From contig CAVRXQ010000001.1 in NCBI GenBank assembly GCA_963725215.1, positions 426,797 to 490,796 of the forward strand: a stretch of 64,000 nt of DNA, in the 5' to 3' direction. The number at the start of each line of letters is the position of its first letter. Position 1 is the stretch's first letter. Positions 60,474 to 64,000 of the stretch are shown here, piece after piece. Position numbers and translations under genes: made by a program. The notes below the pieces were generated by a model. That model saw only the letters and a program-made list of their open reading frames with translations. It was not told the origin of the DNA and ran no database searches. The stretch comes from CAVRXQ01 sp963725215 (GTDB taxonomy: Bacteria > Actinomycetota > Acidimicrobiia > Acidimicrobiales > Bog-793).

Positions 60474-61886
60474 TCATACTTCCGAGTTCCGCCCGCTCAC
60501 GGGCCATTTTGGCTGCACCTCGAGCCCGGCGCGCTCGAGCAACGACGAGCCGGCACGGCGCGCTCTTTCGGCAAGCGCAGACTCATCGATCCCCGTGCAG
60601 CGGCGCTCCTCGACGACCAGGCGCCCGGCGACGAGGACGTGGCGGACATCACGCCCGTCGCTGCCCCAGACGAGTTTTTGGACCGGATCGCCGGGAACGG
60701 ACCAGAACGGCCCCTCGTGACCGAACACGACGACGTCGGCCTGCTTTCCGATCTCGAGCGACCCAATTTTGTCCGCCATGCCGATCGCCTCCGCTCCGGC
60801 GATCGTCGCCATTTCGAGGGCGTCGTAGGCCCCGAACCAGGTCGGGTCGACCCGCTGGTCCTTGGCGAGGCCGGCGGCGAGCGCCGCGGCGCGGAGCAGG
60901 TCCAGTGAGTCGCTCGCGTTCGACGCATCGCAACCGAGCGCGACGCGTCCGCCGGCGCGGTAGAGCTCGGCATGGCGGCCGTGGCCCGTTACCCCCTGAC
61001 CGAGACGAAGGTACGCCCAAGGGCAGTAGGCGACCGCCGTCTTCGTCTCAAGGATCGCTGCGACTTCGTCATCATCGAGCCAGACACCGTGACCAATGAG
61101 GAGGTGCGGCCCGAGAACGCCGAGACGGCGCAGGTGCACAACCGGTCGCTCGCCGTAGCGTTCGAGGTAGACCTCGGGGTCCGACGATGTCGGCGAGAGG
61201 TGCATCGTCATCGAGACCGACCGCTCACGCGCGAGCGTCGCCGCGCCGACGAGTAGCTCGTCCGAGGCGAGGCTGTGGCCGATGAGCGTGACCCACCCCT
61301 CGATGAGCTCGCCCCGCGGGTAGGCGTCGAGTACAGAGGTGATTCGTCGGAGCACCTCGGCCGCCGGAGCGGCGAACGGCCCCTGTTCGATGTCCCATCC
61401 CCACACGCCGATGGTCGCCCGAATACCGACCTCACTCAGTCCCGCCGCGACAGCATCCGCGTCCGCGACGGTGCCCGGCTCGACGAGCGTCGTCACACCG
61501 TTGCGCAGGCTGGCCGAACCGACAATCGCCGCGCCGATCTGCTCATCTTCGAATCGTTCCGCGGCGTGAACCGGTACCGCCCACTCGAATATCGACGCGC
61601 CGGGAGGCAGGGTGTCGGGAATCGCACCCCAAATGAGCGGCCCGCCCGTCACGTGCTGATGCGCATTGACGAGGCCCGGCGTGACGAGTCCGCCTCGGGC
61701 GTCGAGGTCACGCACTGCGGGCCATCGCAGGCGCAGCTCGGTAGTCGATCCGACTGCGATGATCTTCTCGCCTCCGATGGCGAGCGCGCCATTTTCGATG
61801 ATGTCGCGCGTCGGGTTCATCGTGAGCAACGTGCCATTCGTGAGAAGGAGATCGACAGGAGTGTCGTCGCGCGCGGACGAAGTCAA
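60474..61886 (-). CDS. SsnA/TrzA-like metal-dependent amidohydrolase (second copy)
   Basis: The protein has 470 residues with the same layout as the gene at 19883. Metal ligands are in 'GLVNAHQHVTGGPL' (HxH), 'SMTMHLSPTS' (His), 'LIGHGVWLDD' (His) and 'ALGCDASNASDSL' (Asp). It would deaminate or hydrolyse an N-heterocycle or related C-N compound in the cytosol. It is upstream of iclR on the same strand (52 bp) and divergent from the SnoaL-like gene. Sequence similarity to the 19883 protein is clear in the C-terminal 100 residues ('KIGSLEIGKQADVVV'). Confidence 0.9.
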   Translation of the reverse strand: MTSSARDDTPVDLLLTNGTLLTMNPTRDIIENGALAIGGEKIIAVGSTTELRLRWPAVRDLDARGGLVTPGLVNAHQHVTGGPLIWGAIPDTLPPGASIFEWAVPVHAAERFEDEQIGAAIVGSASLRNGVTTLVEPGTVADADAVAAGLSEVGIRATIGVWGWDIEQGPFAAPAAEVLRRITSVLDAYPRGELIEGWVTLIGHSLASDELLVGAATLARERSVSMTMHLSPTSSDPEVYLERYGERPVVHLRRLGVLGPHLLIGHGVWLDDDEVAAILETKTAVAYCPWAYLRLGQGVTGHGRHAELYRAGGRVALGCDASNASDSLDLLRAAALAAGLAKDQRVDPTWFGAYDALEMATIAGAEAIGMADKIGSLEIGKQADVVVFGHEGPFWSVPGDPVQKLVWGSDGRDVRHVLVAGRLVVEERRCTGIDESALAERARRAGSSLLERAGLEVQPKWPVSGRNSEV

Positions 61887-61954
61887 TGCTCTCGTCCTGG
61901 CGCGTTACGCGATCTCGGCTGCTCCGTTCGCCTCACTAGCGCTACCGTAGGCGA

Positions 61955-62404
61955 GTGACAGAGACAGACGGCGAGCCTCGCTCGATTCCAATGTTCTACG
62001 ACCCGTCTGCCGTCGTTGAGGCGTACATCGGCGCGCTAAACGACCGCAACGCAGATGCCGTGGCTGCGCTGGTCGGCGATGATTTCTTCAACGAGCACAT
62101 TTCGCAGCGGGGCGACAGCATTCGCGGGCGGGACAAGTACCGGAAGAGGCTCGACGGGTTCTTCCGCTCGATGCAGGATATGCATTACGAGATCGAGCGA
62201 ATGGTTGCGGTCGCCGACGAAGTCGTCGTCGCCTACCGGATGTCGGCGCGCTGGCGTGATGCCGCCGAAGACAACGACAGCAGCCCAAAACCCTTCAGCA
62301 TCCGGGGAGTTTTTTGGTTTGAGGTGACAAGCGGAAGGATCACCCACCGAGTCGACTACCGCGATGGGGTTGACTTTGAACAACAGGTCGGCCTTCGCCC
62401 CTGA
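61955..62404 (+). CDS. SnoaL-like (NTF2-fold) protein
   Basis: The protein has 149 residues from GTG 61955. The cone-shaped NTF2 fold is seen in 'VVEAYIGALNDRNADAVAAL', 'RDKYRKRLDGFFRSMQDMHY' and 'FWFEVTSGRITHRVDYRDG'. TACCGT at 61943-61948 would place the transcript start at the GTG, so the gene may be leaderless. SnoaL-like proteins act as isomerases, cyclases or small hydrolases. It is divergent from the amidohydrolase and convergent with the DUF1349 gene. Confidence 0.85.
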   Translation: MTETDGEPRSIPMFYDPSAVVEAYIGALNDRNADAVAALVGDDFFNEHISQRGDSIRGRDKYRKRLDGFFRSMQDMHYEIERMVAVADEVVVAYRMSARWRDAAEDNDSSPKPFSIRGVFWFEVTSGRITHRVDYRDGVDFEQQVGLRP

Positions 62405-62431
62405 GCGCTGCCCGTCGAACGGAGGGGTGGT

Positions 62432-63045
62432 TCAACTACCGTCGCGAAGATCCGGGAGTCTGGCAGACGAGTACGAGATCTCGGAGAAGCGCGCCGCGCA
62501 GCCGTCGCCCATCGGCGACTGCGCCTCGAAGCCGATTTCGGGATCACCCACTGATCCGAGCGTGAAATGCCGCACGAAGCGCCACGAACGACCGTCAATA
62601 GATACGTGAAAGGCATACGCATCCGCGATGCGGGCGATACGCAGCCAGGCGTGTGCACCTTCGACGCGAATCGAGTTGGCGTCGTCCGAGCTCCCCGCGT
62701 CACGACGGAGACGATGAGGACTTCTCGATCAGGTGAGTATTCGAGAGCGAGCTCCGCCCATAGGCGGTCATCGCTCCAAAGCACGAGCGCCCTGGCATCG
62801 AAGGCGTCACCAAACACGGCGTCGACACGGGACGAGAGCGAGTAACTACCGGAAAGTCGAGCAACCAAAGCCGGCGCGCTCAAGCTTGACTCTCCGCTCG
62901 CGGGATCGATGAACCAATCCGAGCGAGGCGGCGCGACGATCGTCAACGTGCCGTCGATATAGCGCGCCTCTGTTGGATCACCTATCCAGCGCAAACGCGC
63001 GGGTATTCCGGGAATTTCTTCAACTTCTATGCGGGTCACACGCAC
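62432..63045 (-). pseudogene. DUF1349 (concanavalin-like) protein, frame-broken near 62693
   Basis: The N-terminal 118 residues are typical: 'GTLTIVAPPRSDWFIDPASG', 'VLWSDDRLWAELALEYSPDR' and 'VLIVSVVTRG'. At CGGGGAGCT the frame is lost. Restoring one G in this run gives 'SSDDANSIRVEGAHAWLRIA', 'AFHVSIDGRSWRFVRHFTLG' and 'EIGFEAQSPMGDGCAARFSE', exactly the family's second half, with a stop at 62432. Restored length is 204 residues, normal for DUF1349. Function is unknown; a small-molecule or carbohydrate-binding beta-sandwich is likely. A missing G in a four-G run suggests a sequencing slip. Confidence 0.85.
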
Positions 63046-63399
63046 AAATTATTCATGTTCGACTCGCGGGAGGAGATGAGGGCTCTGAATGAATGTCGGC
63101 GGGGCGCAACGGAGTCGCGATCGCCCCTCCCTCGCCGAGTCAGCTTCCCGACTTCCCTCTCACTTGATCCGATTACGACGCGCACCGGGCGACGACCGGG
63201 CGGGAGACTCCCTCGACACTTCATCGCCTTGCGCAAAAATCGTGACAATGGCGACCCGCCATCGAGCGAGAGTCAGCGCCATGGGCTGTCCTTCGCCGCG
63301 TGGCCATCTCGTCCTCCTCGTCAATCCGATCGGCGCCTGCATATCGATCACACTTAGAATCCCGGTGCACGTCAAAATGGGAACAGATGGGGGGCATCG
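63046..63399. other. Intergenic region with dispersed-repeat copy
   Basis: These 354 bases hold the second copy of the dispersed repeat and, at 63355-63360, a TAGAAT -10 box about 40 bases before the SnoaL-like gene. No matching -35 is evident. Open frames on both strands have no recognisable family. Confidence 0.4.
63159..63205 (+). repeat. Dispersed imperfect repeat, copy 2
   Basis: This is the counterpart of 5568-5615. CTCACTTGATCCGAT and ACGACGC are identical; the right half is GC-rich and more variable, including one single-base gap. It lies in the non-coding gap upstream of the last gene. Confidence 0.55.
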
Positions 63400-63792
63400 A
63401 TGGCAGAACATCCGAACGTCGAATTGACACGCCGCGGCTATGCGGCGTTTTCCAAGGGTGACTTTGCCGATCTCACCGACGTATTTGCAGACGACATCGT
63501 TTGGCACGTTCCGGGACCCGGACCTCTGGCCGGCACCTACCGAGGTCGCGATGCCGTCTTCGGTATGTTCGCCAGGCTCGCCGAGGAGACGGGCGGTACC
63601 TTCAGATTGGAGGTGCACGACGTGGTCGCGAATGACGACCATTCGGTGGCGTTGGTCACCGGTTTTGCGTCTCGGGGAGGAAAGTCATTCGAGAGCCGCG
63701 AAGCTCACGTGTTTCACGTCAAGGGCGGCAAGATCACCGAGTTCTGGGAATCGACGACCGAACCCGAGGCTGCGGTCGAATTCTGGACCTGA
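63400..63792 (+). CDS. SnoaL-like (NTF2-fold) protein, ketosteroid isomerase-related
   Basis: The protein has 130 residues. GGGGGG lies five bases before the ATG. The typical layout is 'NVELTRRGYAAFSKGDFADL', 'FADDIVWHVPGPGPLAGTYR' with 'GRDAVFGMFARL', and 'SREAHVFHVKGGKITEFWES'. These proteins isomerise, cyclise or hydrolyse small substrates; many are uncharacterised. It is distinct from the 61955 protein, and stands alone at the right end. Confidence 0.9.
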   Translation: MAEHPNVELTRRGYAAFSKGDFADLTDVFADDIVWHVPGPGPLAGTYRGRDAVFGMFARLAEETGGTFRLEVHDVVANDDHSVALVTGFASRGGKSFESREAHVFHVKGGKITEFWESTTEPEAAVEFWT

Positions 63793-64000
63793 CGGAGAAG
63801 TACCGACAAACCGGGCGAGCTGACCAAGCGGATCCTTCGCTTCGCATTCGCGCAGATCGAGATCAGCAGAAGCGAAGGTGCATCCTTTTGATACGCAGGC
63901 GTCGATTACGACGCGAACTCGCTCCTTCGTCCGATCGAAGACTTTGTCCGGGTACCCGGCAACCAAAAGCGTGCTGGCGCATTGCCGAGCGCATCGGTGG
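63793..64000. other. Right-end region, no supported gene
   Basis: These 208 bases have a minus-strand open frame entering from the right edge (about 63805-64000) with fair codon bias ('FDRTKERVRVVIDACV') but no recognisable family. It would run on into the SnoaL-like gene. It may be coincidental or part of a gene continuing beyond the window. Confidence 0.3.

Noticed and set aside
63685..63966. Minus-strand frame at the right end
   Set aside because: It covers the end of the SnoaL-like gene on the other strand and has no recognisable domain. Kept only as a remark on the right-end region.
1..64000. CRISPR arrays, tRNA/rRNA genes, prophage or complete insertion sequences
   Set aside because: No regular spaced repeats, no tRNA-like cloverleaf, no integrase, transposase or phage structural genes were seen on either strand.

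Overview
The window reads as chromosomal DNA of a high-GC actinobacterium. Supporting signs are about 60-66% GC, frequent GTG and TTG starts, several apparently leaderless genes with TANNNT-type -10 boxes, four LLM-family (flavin/F420-type) oxidoreductases, and secreted binding proteins with short Sec leaders. An Acidimicrobiia-like or related lineage fits, but this is inferred from style only. There are no rRNA or tRNA genes, no CRISPR array, no complete insertion sequence and no replication origin. Almost everything is catabolic: oxygenases, dehydrogenases, amidohydrolases, CoA ligases and four ABC uptake systems or parts of them.

Layout. (A) 1-5.6 kb: a minus-strand cupin / binding-protein-fold / dihydropyrimidinase-like set, running off the left edge, diverges from an aldehyde dehydrogenase and a TauE/SafE exporter. 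A secreted Thr-rich protein with 51-bp tandem repeats follows. (B) 5.8-16.4 kb: a polyol/sugar-type unit. DeoR regulator, BtpA-family protein, FGGY kinase and SDR lie on the minus strand, opposite a second SDR and a complete Dpp/Opp-type ABC transporter. (C) 16.5-21.3 kb: an LLM oxidoreductase on the minus strand, then a translationally coupled alcohol dehydrogenase / O-methyltransferase-type / amidohydrolase trio. (D) 21.4-29.4 kb: a ring-attack region with Rieske alpha and beta, an extradiol dioxygenase, an unusual M20-like protein, a P450, a VOC protein and a second Rieske alpha. (E) 29.7-41.0 kb: an Ssu/Tau-like ABC importer, LLM1, an acyl-CoA-dehydrogenase-fold flavoprotein, LLM2, LLM3 and two acyl-CoA synthetases. 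LLM2, LLM3 and the first synthetase form a block of clearly higher GC. (F) 41.1-45.6 kb: an aryl-alcohol dehydrogenase (frame-broken) diverging from an aldehyde dehydrogenase, an enolase-superfamily enzyme and an HD-domain protein resembling diiron oxygenases. (G) 45.9-58.5 kb: a BMP-type (nucleoside/purine-like) ABC importer, then cupin, fumarylacetoacetase-type hydrolase, dihydroorotase-like amidohydrolase, both subunits of an N,N-dimethylformamidase-type amidase, TauE/SafE, HpcH/HpaI aldolase and a Dabb protein. (H) 58.5-64 kb: aldo/keto reductase, IclR regulator, a second SsnA-like amidohydrolase, two SnoaL-like proteins and a DUF1349 protein.

Taken together the genes look like a scavenging island for N- and possibly S-containing (hetero)aromatic or amide compounds: import, oxygenation or demethylation, hydrolytic C-N cleavage, ring opening, CoA activation and aldol cleavage. 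The substrates cannot be read from the sequence.

A notable technical feature is that seven genes are broken by single-base frame changes, nine events in all. In each case undoing the shift restores a protein of normal family length. Either the assembly carries indel errors, some in short G runs, or the island is decaying.
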